From Kitasatospora setae KM-6054 (GTDB taxonomy: Bacteria; Actinomycetota; Actinomycetes; Streptomycetales; Streptomycetaceae): DNA of 64,000 nt. A model generated the notes under the pieces. The model saw only the letters and a program-made list of their open reading frames with translations, made no database searches and was not told the origin of the DNA. Position 1 is the stretch's first letter. Every line of letters starts with the position of its first letter. Below are positions 56,259 through 64,000 of this stretch, in pieces. A program made the translations under genes and the position numbers. The stretch covers positions 2,418,001 to 2,482,000 of the forward strand of contig NC_016109.1 of the NCBI RefSeq assembly GCF_000269985.1, in the 5' to 3' direction.

Positions 56259-56411
56259 ATGCGTACGGGAATCCGGACCGCGCTGCGGCGGGCCGAGCAG
56301 ATGCTGTTGATCCGCGGCGCGCGCCGCAACGCGTGGGCGGCGGTGTGCGAGAACCGGCGGCTGGCGGGCGAGCGCGAGCAGGCCGTCCGGGCGTTCGGGC
56401 CCGGCGTCTGA
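56259..56411 (+). CDS. Small basic protein downstream of lipA
   Basis: The protein has 50 residues from an ATG with GAGGAG 9 nt upstream. It is Arg/Ala rich (MRTGIRTALRRAEQMLLIRGARRNAW) and likely helical. Its frame shows strong G/C third-position bias and a good SD, arguing for a real gene despite the size. A similar small gene sits between lipA and the DUF4191 gene in related genomes, as far as remembered. Function unknown. Confidence 0.55.
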   Translation: MRTGIRTALRRAEQMLLIRGARRNAWAAVCENRRLAGEREQAVRAFGPGV

Positions 56412-56579
56412 GCCGCTGCTCGGCGGCGGGAGCGGGGGCCGGTCGCGGGTCGGGTCACGGGCCCGGTCGCGGGTCGGGGGCGGGGTAGGGGACCGGGTAG
56501 GGGCCGTCGGGGGAAGACCAGGGTCACGAACCGGCACCGCCTTGGAAGATCACGTGTGCCGCCACGTACCATGAGCGGT

Positions 56580-57266
56580 ATGGCGAGGCAAAAATCCGAT
56601 ACCCCTGGGCGGCTCGCACAGATCCGCCAGGCATATGTCATGACCAAGCAGGTCGACACCAAGATCGGCCTGATCATCGCCGGCGTCGGCCTGCTGACCT
56701 TCGGCGTGTTCCTCGCCATCGGCTTCGCACTGGACCACCCGGTCTACCTGGGCATCCTCGGTTTCGTGGTGGCCGTGCTGGCGGTCGCGATCGTGTTCGG
56801 CCGGCGCGCCGAGCGGGCCGCGTTCGGGCAGATGGAGGGCCAGCCGGGCGCGGTCGCGGCGGTGCTGGGCAACATCCGGCGCGGCTGGAGCGCGAACCAG
56901 ACCCCGGTCGCGGTCACCCGCAACCAGGACGCGGTCTACCGGGCGGTCGGCCGGGCCGGCATCGCGCTGATCGGCGAGGGCAACCCGAACCGGGTGCGGC
57001 CGCTGCTGGCGGCCGAGAAGAAGAAGATGTCCCGGGTGGTCGGCGACATCCCGGTGCACGACATCATGGTCGGCAACGGCGAGGGCGAGATCCCGCTCAA
57101 GAAGCTGCAGATCCACCTGATGCGCCTGCCCCGGGCGATCAGCGCCGGCCAGGTCACCGAGACCAACGACCGGCTGCGCGCGCTCGGCGACCTGCTCTCC
57201 AAGGCGCCGATCCCCAAGGGCCCGATGCCGAAGGGCGCCCGGATGCCCAAGGGCGGCGCCCGCTGA
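56580..57266 (+). CDS. DUF4191 membrane protein
   Basis: The protein has 228 residues. Two close membrane helices lie near residues 28-50 and 54-74, followed by a cytosolic domain and a repetitive basic tail (KGPMPKGARMPKGGAR). It matches the actinobacterial DUF4191 family found between lipA and glnA. TACCAT (56567-56572) ends 7 nt before the ATG with TTGGAA 19 nt further up, so a leaderless transcript is likely. Function unknown. Confidence 0.85.
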   Translation: MARQKSDTPGRLAQIRQAYVMTKQVDTKIGLIIAGVGLLTFGVFLAIGFALDHPVYLGILGFVVAVLAVAIVFGRRAERAAFGQMEGQPGAVAAVLGNIRRGWSANQTPVAVTRNQDAVYRAVGRAGIALIGEGNPNRVRPLLAAEKKKMSRVVGDIPVHDIMVGNGEGEIPLKKLQIHLMRLPRAISAGQVTETNDRLRALGDLLSKAPIPKGPMPKGARMPKGGAR

Positions 57267-57290
57267 GGCGCCCCTCCCCCGTTCCACACC

Positions 57291-57331
57291 ACGGCCCCGC
57301 CCGCGAGGTTCCCCTCCGCGAGCGGGGCCGT
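57291..57331 (+). terminator. Terminator after the DUF4191 gene
   Basis: ACGGCCCCGC (57291-57300) pairs with GCGGGGCCGT (57322-57331), with a further CGCG pairing inside. The following bases to 57385 are an imperfect tandem of GTCCGGGGG units, just before the IS element. Confidence 0.7.
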
Positions 57332-57388
57332 TCGACGTTCCCGGGCCCGGGCGTCCGGGGGGTCCGGGGGGTCCGGGGTCCGGGACGG

Positions 57389-58393
57389 TCTAGATGATTG
57401 ATGCGAAGGGTTAGTGGTCGTAGGCGGTCAGCGAGCGCATGACGGGTTGGCCGGTGCGGTCGTTGTGCCAGATCGCGGTGGTCAGGGCGAGGATGCGTTG
57501 CAGGACGCGGACTGTCACCCCGGTCGGGGTGCGGCCCTGGTGGCGTTCGAGGTCGAGTTGGGCCTTGAAGGTCTGGTTGACGGACTCGATGACCTGTCGC
57601 AGGGGCTTGAACAGGCTGGATCCGGCCCGTGGGGGCTCGCCCTTGCGGGCCGGCCGCAGCAGGTGGAGTCCCCATTCGGCCAGTTCGCGCTCGAATGCGG
57701 CGCCGTAGTAGTGCCGGTCGGCGATGAGGGTCTGGCCCGGGAGGGTGCGGACGAGGTCGGATTCGGCGTGGAGCATGCCGAGCAGGGTCTGGCGTTCGTC
57801 GGCCTTGGCTCCGGTGAGGGCGAAGGCGACGGGCAGGCCGTGCAGGGTGCACACCAGGTGCGGGCGAAGGCCCCAGAAGTATCGGGAGTGGCTGGCGCAG
57901 TAGCCGTACTCGGTCCATCCGGCCAGGTCGGAGCGCTTGGCGGTCTCCCGGGAGCGGCCGCACTCCACCGGTGTGGAGTCCACGACCCACACGCTGTCGC
58001 TCCACAGCGAGGTGTCCCTCGCGAGCAGGCGGTTGACGTGGGCGATGAGGTCGGCGGCCTTGCGCAGCCGCCGGTTGTAGCCGGACTGCCCGGGCAGGTA
58101 GGGGAACAGGTGCCGCAGGTGGGACGAGGCATGGCGGAGCCAGCGGCGTTCGGAGGTGAAGCCGAGCAGGGCCTGCATCACCGCGAGGGTGACCAGTTCG
58201 GCGTCCGTGAGCCGGGGCTTGAGGCCGACCGCGGGCCGCCAGGGTGCCAGATGCGGCGATTGCTTCAGCAGGTCGTCGGTCTTCACGTAGAGTGCGGTCG
58301 CGAGGGAGTCCAGGTCAGGCGTCACAACCGACCTTTGGACTCCCTCGCTTCATCTCATGCGCGCCAGCAAGCCCTTCGCATCAATCATCTAGA
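57389..58393. mobile_element. IS982-type insertion sequence
   Basis: The element is bounded by a perfect 22-bp inverted repeat (57389-57410 with 58372-58393) that begins TCTAGATGATTGATGCG and ends in a GAAGGG core. It contains one intact transposase gene. The outer hexamer TCTAGA is itself palindromic and present at both ends, so the exact border and the target duplication (up to 6 bp) cannot be separated. It lies between the DUF4191 and RDD genes, directly after the RDD stop, so it breaks no gene. Perfect ends and an intact gene suggest recent insertion. Confidence 0.88.
57411..58325 (-). CDS. IS982-family transposase
   Basis: The protein has 304 residues and is complete. The DDE-type catalytic core is visible: WVVDSTPVECGRSRETAKR (first Asp), TLIADRHYYGAAFEREL (second Asp) and LRQVIESVNQTFKAQLDLERHQGR (Glu). 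The N-terminal LTDAELVTLAVMQALLGFTSERRWLR is typical of IS982 enzymes. It spans almost the full element, with the stop abutting the left inverted repeat. It is likely functional, as no frameshift or stop is seen. Confidence 0.9.
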   Translation of the reverse strand: MTPDLDSLATALYVKTDDLLKQSPHLAPWRPAVGLKPRLTDAELVTLAVMQALLGFTSERRWLRHASSHLRHLFPYLPGQSGYNRRLRKAADLIAHVNRLLARDTSLWSDSVWVVDSTPVECGRSRETAKRSDLAGWTEYGYCASHSRYFWGLRPHLVCTLHGLPVAFALTGAKADERQTLLGMLHAESDLVRTLPGQTLIADRHYYGAAFERELAEWGLHLLRPARKGEPPRAGSSLFKPLRQVIESVNQTFKAQLDLERHQGRTPTGVTVRVLQRILALTTAIWHNDRTGQPVMRSLTAYDH

Positions 58394-58856
58394 AGCGGAC
58401 CTCGACGGTGCCGACCGCCTTGTCGTGCAGGCCGCGGCTGTCGCGGTCCCAGACGGCGGCCGGGACGACCAGGCAGAGCAGCAGGGTGCGCAGCAGCACC
58501 TGCGGGATGGTGGCGCGGCGGCCGTCCAGCCGGACCACCCGCAGGCCGAACAGGCGCTTGCCGATGGTGGTGCCGGTGGTGGCCAGGAACAGCACCGTCA
58601 CCGCGTAGAACAGCGGGGTGGTCCACAGGTTGGCGGAGCCCTGCTCGCCGCCCGCGAGGAAGCCGTACGCGACCAGGCTGACCAGCCAGCCGTCGACGAA
58701 CAGCGCGCCGAGGCGGCGGCCGGGGCCGGCCATCGAGCCGGGACCGGTCTGCGGGAGGCCGAGGCGCTCGCCGCGGTAGCCGAAATCGGCGCCCATCTTC
58801 TCGGCGGCCGCCTTCGGGCCGTCGATCCACGATCCGAGTGCTTCTCTGGTGTCCAC
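58389..58856 (-). CDS. RDD-family membrane protein
   Basis: The protein has 155 residues with three membrane segments in the RDD domain (PGRRLGALFVDGWLVSLVAY, TTIGKRLFGLRVVRLDGRR, LLRTLLLCLVVPAAVWDRDSRGLHDKAVGT). Such proteins are of unknown transport or regulatory function. The GTG start lies 6 nt after TAGGGT (58863-58868), so it is probably leaderless. Its stop lies within the TCTAGA at the right border of the IS982 element; the element stops there without removing coding sequence. It is divergent from glnA. Confidence 0.85.
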   Translation of the reverse strand: MDTREALGSWIDGPKAAAEKMGADFGYRGERLGLPQTGPGSMAGPGRRLGALFVDGWLVSLVAYGFLAGGEQGSANLWTTPLFYAVTVLFLATTGTTIGKRLFGLRVVRLDGRRATIPQVLLRTLLLCLVVPAAVWDRDSRGLHDKAVGTVEVRF

Positions 58857-59021
58857 GAATCCACCCTAACCGGGCTTACGGCGGGGGCCGGTGGCGGGCC
58901 CGTCGGCGGGTGCGGCGGCGGGGCCGTCGGCGGGGCCGGGGCGGGGCGGGTGGCGGTGGCGGCCGGTGGCGCGTCCGGGGCGGCTCCCGTCGGGGTGAAC
59001 CCCGTTCGGCCGACTGCCGCA

Positions 59022-59037
59022 AGTGGTCTAGACCTGT
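59022..59037. promoter_or_regulatory. Near-perfect DasR-responsive element
   Basis: AGTGGTCTAGACCTGT matches the published dre consensus A(G/C)TGGTCTAGACCA(G/C)T at 15 of 16 positions (mismatch at position 14). It lies about 200 nt before the glnA start and 165 nt before the RDD start, in the divergent gap. DasR is the N-acetylglucosamine-responsive GntR regulator of streptomycetes. Which of the two genes it governs cannot be told. Confidence 0.7.
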
Positions 59038-59112
59038 GATTGACCAGGGGGTCGGCGGGGCAGGGATTTTGCCCGGAACCGTCCCGCTTTGCCAGTCGCC
59101 CGAATGGCCTGG

Positions 59113-59150
59113 TTAACATGTGGGAAACAAGCGAGTCACGAACCGGAAAC
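59113..59150 (+). promoter_or_regulatory. GlnR binding site upstream of glnA
   Basis: Four boxes are spaced exactly 6 nt apart: TTAAC (59113), GAAAC (59124), GTCAC (59135) and GAAAC (59146). This is the full a1-b1-a2-b2 arrangement of the GlnR operator known upstream of streptomycete glnA. A possible -10, TATCGT, follows at 59161. It predicts induction of glnA under nitrogen limitation. Confidence 0.9.
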
Positions 59151-59237
59151 GGGCCGTTCCTATCGTGAGCCCCCAGCACCGGGGCTCCCGTCGCCCCTGA
59201 CGGAGACTCAGACCGTGCACGCCGAGGAGGAGTACGG

Positions 59238-60650
<1,413 letters not shown>

Positions 60651-60966
60651 ATCGGCCCCCATGGGCCACTTGCCCTGGAAGCCATTTTATGGCCTCTGAC
60701 CTGCGAAAACTTCTCTCATGAGCGCTCGTCGCTGCTTGCCCCTCCTCGCCCTCATGTGAAATGAGCGTGAAATGGCGACGCCGAAAGCTGACGTTCAGTG
60801 AGTCGAGCGGGGTCGTTGCACCCGTAACCGAGTGTGACGACCCTCGCTCTCGTGCGCCCAGCATCATAGGTCGCTCGGACCAGTCGCGGGAGCACCTGAG
60901 GGCCCGGCAGGCACTGCAACACGGGTCGATCCATCAACGCACCCGGCGTCGGAGATGGTGCACTTT
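60651..60966. other. Region between glnA and the IS630-type element
   Basis: About 315 bp, lower in GC than its surroundings, without a convincing gene. It contains small symmetries: GGCCC-4-GGGCC just after the glnA stop, and GCCAT-3-ATGGC near 60690. The latter could terminate glnA. The segment ends at the TA of the IS target. It may contain debris from earlier insertions, but no known element was recognised. Confidence 0.4.
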
Positions 60967-60981
60967 TATTGACCCGAAACA

Positions 60982-61032
60982 CTAAATTTCCAGCGTCTCG
61001 GTGATGTAGCGGACGTGTGGGCCCTGGAAGTA
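60982..61032 (-). pseudogene. Displaced 3' end of the outer IS630 transposase
   Basis: On the minus strand this segment continues the interrupted gene: the Tyr codon spanning the TA target, then FQGPHVRYITETLEI and a TAG stop at 60984-60982. It joins in frame to the 62187-63125 part, whose last natural residues are IVCGY. IS630 transposases typically end with a similar basic-aromatic tail, which supports the join. It is no longer translated with the main part. Confidence 0.8.
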
Positions 61033-62190
61033 CTGAACTTGAACTCGTGATGTCGGTCAGCCATCCATGATCAAGCCGGTCCCGACGAGGCAGCCGTCGA
61101 CGAGGTGGGGACGGTACTGGATCATCTTGAGCTTGCGCTTGACGGCCCGGGTCAGCTGGCCGAGGTCGGCGGCCGCGAGGTTTCCGATGTCGCGTTTGAC
61201 CAGCGACCAGATACCCTCCTGCGGGTTGAGGTCGGGCGCGTAGGTGGGCAGCTGAAAGACGGTCAGCCAGTGCGCGTTGGCCTCGAAGAACGCCCTGAGC
61301 GGTGGCACGAGGTGGATGCGGGCGTTGTCCCACACGAGGACGAGCGGGCCGCCGAGCTGGACGCGGGCGCGGACGACCAGGTCGCGGAAGTCGCGCCAGC
61401 CGAAGCCCTTCGGCTCGCCCTTGCGTCCCCGGTACTCGCGGATCGCGTAGATCAGCCGGGACCGTTCGCCCGGCTTGTAGCAGGCCATGCCCGCCATCGA
61501 GACGCGGCCGGATCCCCGTCCGCGCACGCGGACCACCGGCGTGCGCCCGATGCGGCCCCAGGTTCTGGCGCGCGGCGGAGTCATCGACTGCCCGGCCTCG
61601 TCCTCGAAGACGACCCAGGCGCCGAGGGCCGCCGCGGTGCTCTTACCAACGGCCAGGTCTCCTTCTTCCACAACTCCACCGCCGCGTCGTCGCGCTCGAT
61701 CGCCCGGCGGGCCGGCTGCTGCCACGACCAGCCGTGCCGCTTCAACAGCCGCCAGGTGCCCTCCACCGTGTACGACACGTGGAACAGCCGGCCGATCAGC
61801 GTCTTCACCCGCGCCAGCGTCCACCGCTGATCGGCCCAGCCGTGGACCAGCGGGCCGCGCTCCAACTCCCGCTCCAGCCTGGCGATCTGCTTGTCACTGA
61901 GCCTCGGGCGCCCGGGCGATCCCTTGGACAGGACCCCGGCCTCCCCACGCTCGCGCCAGGCCCGGCGCCACCGCTCCACCGACCGCTCACTCACCCGCAG
62001 CCCGGCAGCGATCTCCCCGTTCTTCTGCCCGCCCTCGAAGCGTTCCACAGCCTGCAGCCGCAACCGCTCCCGCGCGGCCCTCCCGGCGTCGGTCAACCCA
62101 CCGCCCTGCGCATACCTCATGTCCCAGGGCTACCGGAACCAGTTCGGCCCTGTCGGGCGAACAGCTCCGACATCACCCAATCAAGTTCAG
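61033..62190. mobile_element. IS630-type insertion sequence (nested inner element)
   Basis: Terminal 24-bp inverted repeats (61033-61056 and 62167-62190) match at 20 of 24 positions: both begin CTGAACTTGA and end GTGATGTCGG, with four central mismatches. Each end abuts TA (61031-61032 and 62191-62192), the target duplication. It carries a frameshifted transposase gene. It lies inside the outer IS630-type element and differs from it in ends and sequence, so the two are distinct IS types. Confidence 0.88.
61057..62120 (-). pseudogene. IS630-family transposase, frameshifted
   Basis: The N-terminal half starts at ATG 62120: LQAVERFEGGQKNGEIAAGL (HTH) to IERDDAAVELWKKETWPLV. The C-terminal half is in another frame: KSTAAALGAWVVFEDEAGQSM (Asp), LVLVWDNARIHL (Asp), LPTYAPDLNPQEGIWSLVKRD (Glu). 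The break is near 61644, where TTGGTAAGAGC would need one more base, or a -1 shift, to read LVKS. No classical slippery heptamer is visible, so a one-base deletion seems more likely than programmed frameshifting. The DDE triad is otherwise complete. Confidence 0.82.
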
Positions 62191-63125
62191 TAGCCGCAGA
62201 CGATGTGGGGCTGCTTCTGGCGGCGGTGGAAGAAGCGTCGGACCTCGTCGACGAGCTGGTCGACGCTGTGGGCCCGGGAGGTCGGCAGCAGGGTCCGCTT
62301 CAGGTCCGCGTTGACCAGCTCGTCCGGGTTGGTCTCGGGCGCGTACGCGGGCAGCAGGTGCATGGTGATCCGGCCGGGGTGGTCGGCGAGCCAGGCGCGA
62401 ACCTTCCTGCTGCGGTGGACGGAGTGCCGGTCGACGAGCAGGTGGACCGGGCGGTCGAACTGGCGGTTCAGGCGGTCGAGGAAGTCGCAGAACACCTCGG
62501 CGGTGAACAATCCCCGGTAGACCGTGAACCACATCCGGCCGCGCGGGGCCCAGGTCCGGCCGGAGACCTGGTCGGAGCGGATACCGGTCTGGTCGGCGAA
62601 CAGCACCTCGGCGCCTTCGGCTCGGGCCGTCTCGCGGATCGCCGGCCACCTCACCTCACGCCCGGCGCGGACCGCCTCCGGGTTCTGCTCGACCGCGCGC
62701 TTGTCCGGGCGCTGGAACGACAGGCCCCAGCGCTTGAGGCACTTGCCCACGCCCTGCTCGGTCAGCCGCACCCGGTACAGCAGGGCGATCAGGTCGCTGA
62801 CGATCGCGCGGGTCCACAACTGCCCGCCCAGGCCGAGGTCTTCGGGGCGGTGATCGACCAGGGACTGCCGGACGCACTGCTGCCGGTCCGGATCGAGCAC
62901 CTGGTGCTCGCCCACCGGCCGGCCACGGGTCCTGGACACCAGCGCTTCCAGGCCGCCAACCTGCCACGCGGCCCACCAGTCGGTCACCGACTCCACGGTC
63001 ACGCCAAGTAGTTCGGCCACCTCACGCCGGTCCCGGCCCGCCCGAAGCGCGGCAACCGCCCGCATCCGCAGGGCTTCCTGGGCCTCCGGCGACGGCCGCC
63101 GCGCATCCCCGACCAGATCCGTCAC
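62187..63125 (-). pseudogene. Outer IS630-family transposase, truncated by the nested insertion
   Basis: The 312-residue product starts at GTG 63125: two N-terminal HTH stretches (about 15-60 and 70-130), then the DDE core EVLFADQTGIRSDQ, VHLLVDRHSVHRS and LPAYAPETNPDELVNADLKR. The last natural codon is the Tyr at 62192-62190; the TGA that follows lies in the end of the inner element. Only about 15 residues are lost, so the shortened protein could still be active. The missing tail is recognisable at 60982-61032. Confidence 0.82.
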
Positions 63126-63217
63126 GCCCGGACCAACGAGCGCCGGACCTTACCATTTCGGGTCAATATCAGCGCTGCGTGTGCACTGGTTGTGAAATGA
63201 TCTCCTTTGAGAGGGCG

Positions 63218-63616
63218 TTAAGTCCGTTTCTGGCAGTGACCTCGTCCGGGTTGTTCGAGGAGTCCCTGACGAACGAGTCGTCCCAGGCGGGAGCGGGTGA
63301 CGTTGATCGAGGGCTCGTCGGTGGGCAGGCCGAGGAGTTCGTGTAGCTCGCGAACCCGGAAGACCCGCTCGGGACGCTCGTTGAAGGCGGTCACGATGCG
63401 CTGGTAGACGATGTCCGTGTCCGAGGGGGTCGGTTCGTGGTCGGGCGGCGTGAGGTCGTCGATGACCTTGCGGGTCGCGGTGAGCTCGGCCAGGCGGGCT
63501 TCGGTGTCTGCGAGCGCGGCGGTCAGTCGGTCGATCTGTTCGTGCAGGCTGTGGGCGCGTGCGGCGGTCTCGTCGTGTTCGGCCTGCAGCAGCCGTAGGA
63601 GTTCGGTGACGTTCAC
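63218..63616 (-). CDS. Coiled-coil/winged-helix accessory protein coupled to IS5-type transposase
   Basis: The protein has 132 residues. The GTG start overlaps the transposase stop (GTGA), so it is translationally coupled. Residues 1-55 form a coiled coil (LLRLLQAEHDETAARAHSLHEQIDRLTAALADTEARLAEL). The C-terminal part (about 68-130) looks like a winged helix: YQRIVTAFNERPERVFRVRELHELLGLPTDEPSINVTRSRLGRLVRQGLLEQPG. It could bind DNA or the transposase. It lies at the 3' end of an IS5-type element whose other end is outside the window. Family not recognised. Confidence 0.75.
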   Translation of the reverse strand: MNVTELLRLLQAEHDETAARAHSLHEQIDRLTAALADTEARLAELTATRKVIDDLTPPDHEPTPSDTDIVYQRIVTAFNERPERVFRVRELHELLGLPTDEPSINVTRSRLGRLVRQGLLEQPGRGHCQKRT

Positions 63617-64000
63617 GCGGCCAGCTCGATGTCGTCGCGCCAGGCGGGGCTGGGGGTGGTGAGGCGGCGGAGCATGCCGGCGGTGGAGGCCCAGTAGACG
63701 CGGGAGGCGGCGTTGTCCAGCCGGTGGTCGTAGTCGCGGGCGAGGCGGCGGTGGAGCATGAGGGTGCCGTTCGTCTGCTCGACCACCCACCGCTTCGGCT
63801 GGGGAACGAAGCCTTTGCCCGCGTCGTCGGGGTTGCGCCGGACCACCTCGACGGTGATGTCCTTCACCGCCCCGTGGATGATCACCGCGTCCTTGAAGCC
63901 CTGGTCGACCAGGGCCTTCTCCAGACGCATCCCGCACCGCACCGCCGCCTGGTCCAGCAGGGCGATGCCGGCCTCGTTGTCGTGCGCGCTGGCGGCCAGG
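63613..64000 (-). CDS. IS5-family transposase, C-terminal part (cut by window edge)
   Basis: The frame is open to the right window edge, so the N terminus is not seen; 128 codons are visible. The content is typical of IS5-group DDE enzymes: LAASAHDNEAGIALLD, VVRRNPDDAGKGFVPQPKRWVVEQTNGTLMLHRRLARDYDHR (the catalytic Glu in RWVVEQT), ASRVYWAST. The stop overlaps the start of the accessory gene. Element ends were not identified. Confidence 0.85.
   Translation of the reverse strand, partial: LAASAHDNEAGIALLDQAAVRCGMRLEKALVDQGFKDAVIIHGAVKDITVEVVRRNPDDAGKGFVPQPKRWVVEQTNGTLMLHRRLARDYDHRLDNAASRVYWASTAGMLRRLTTPSPAWRDDIELAA

Larger units (their letters stand above)
60969..63166. mobile_element. IS630-type insertion sequence (outer element, interrupted)
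   Basis: The ends are TTGACCCGAAA (60969-60979) and its exact complement TTTCGGGTCAA (63156-63166), each next to a TA dinucleotide (60967-60968 and 63167-63168), the target duplication used by the IS630/Tc1 group. Its transposase gene was split near its 3' end by a second IS630-type element that occupies 61033-62190. Removing that insert and one TA copy restores an open frame to a natural stop. The nested order of events is therefore readable. Confidence 0.85.

Noticed and set aside
59022..59037. The same TCTAGA core at the IS982 border considered as a second DasR site
   Set aside because: At 57389 only GGTCTAGA matches; the outer consensus bases are absent, so it is part of the IS border.
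60752..61333. A 193-codon minus-strand frame covering the glnA-IS junction
   Set aside because: It overlaps the inner IS transposase in a different frame and spans the element border, so it is a by-product.
63169..63217. The end of the IS5-type element
   Set aside because: No inverted-repeat partner is inside the window, so the border cannot be set.

Overview
The window is about 73% GC with dense, short-spaced genes, frequent GTG starts, ATGA/GTGA overlaps and strong G+C third-position bias. Gene content and order match the conserved core of a Streptomycetaceae chromosome (Streptomyces, Kitasatospora or a close relative): the bcc-aa3 respiratory cluster, nadA, the pspA region, cobUTS, pepA-lpd-E2, lipB-lipA and glnA. 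Genus and species cannot be settled from the sequence alone.

Layout. 1-3.4 kb: three NlpC/P60 wall hydrolases on the minus strand, the middle one behind a ydaO-type (c-di-AMP) riboswitch. 3.5-10 kb: NYN-domain RNA-binding protein, zinc-ribbon protein, rhomboid protease, single-domain AsnC-type protein, a class V aminotransferase under a SAM-IV riboswitch with a visible Shine-Dalgarno-sequestering hairpin, trpD, and a degenerate receiver protein. 10-23.5 kb: cytochrome bcc-aa3 supercomplex genes in two blocks, ctaE-qcrCAB (+) and ctaC-ctaD-ctaF (-), separated by a GntR gene, a TetR-amidohydrolase/NCS1-permease module and an L,D-transpeptidase lipoprotein. 23.8-33.3 kb: cysteine desulfurase fused to a TusA-like domain, adenosine-kinase-like protein, lipoprotein, A-type Fe-S carrier, acetyltransferase, PLP decarboxylase with Lrp regulator, oxidoreductase and nadA. 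The sulfur-mobilising enzyme, the Fe-S carrier and the [4Fe-4S] enzyme NadA form a plausible supply-and-use neighbourhood. 33.3-36.4 kb: PspA and its associated protein, DUF3043 protein, and a methyltransferase that appears to start at CTG. 36.5-44.4 kb: cobU-cobT-cobS (late cobalamin assembly), pepA, lpd and a two-lipoyl-domain E2. 44.6-54 kb: small conserved proteins, epimerase, FAD oxidoreductase, a large HTH/TPR-like regulator, 3-hydroxybutyrate dehydrogenase and a GAF/PucR-type regulator. 54-56.1 kb: lipB and lipA, which lipoylate E2 proteins like the one nearby. 56-60.7 kb: DUF4191 protein, RDD protein and glnA, with a complete GlnR site and a near-perfect DasR site upstream.

The right end is a mobile-element landing zone. 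An IS982-type element sits between the DUF4191 and RDD genes with perfect terminal repeats. After glnA there is an IS630-type element inserted into the last codons of another IS630-type transposase gene, so that a nested insertion can be reconstructed base by base, and then a partial IS5-type element with a translationally coupled coiled-coil/winged-helix accessory gene that runs off the window.

No CRISPR array, rRNA, tRNA, biosynthetic cluster or recognisable defence system was seen. The most informative non-coding features are the two riboswitches, the TetR operator, the GlnR and DasR sites upstream of glnA, and several unexplained palindromes and tandem repeats between genes. At least seven genes have a -10 hexamer 6-8 nt before the start codon, suggesting leaderless transcripts.
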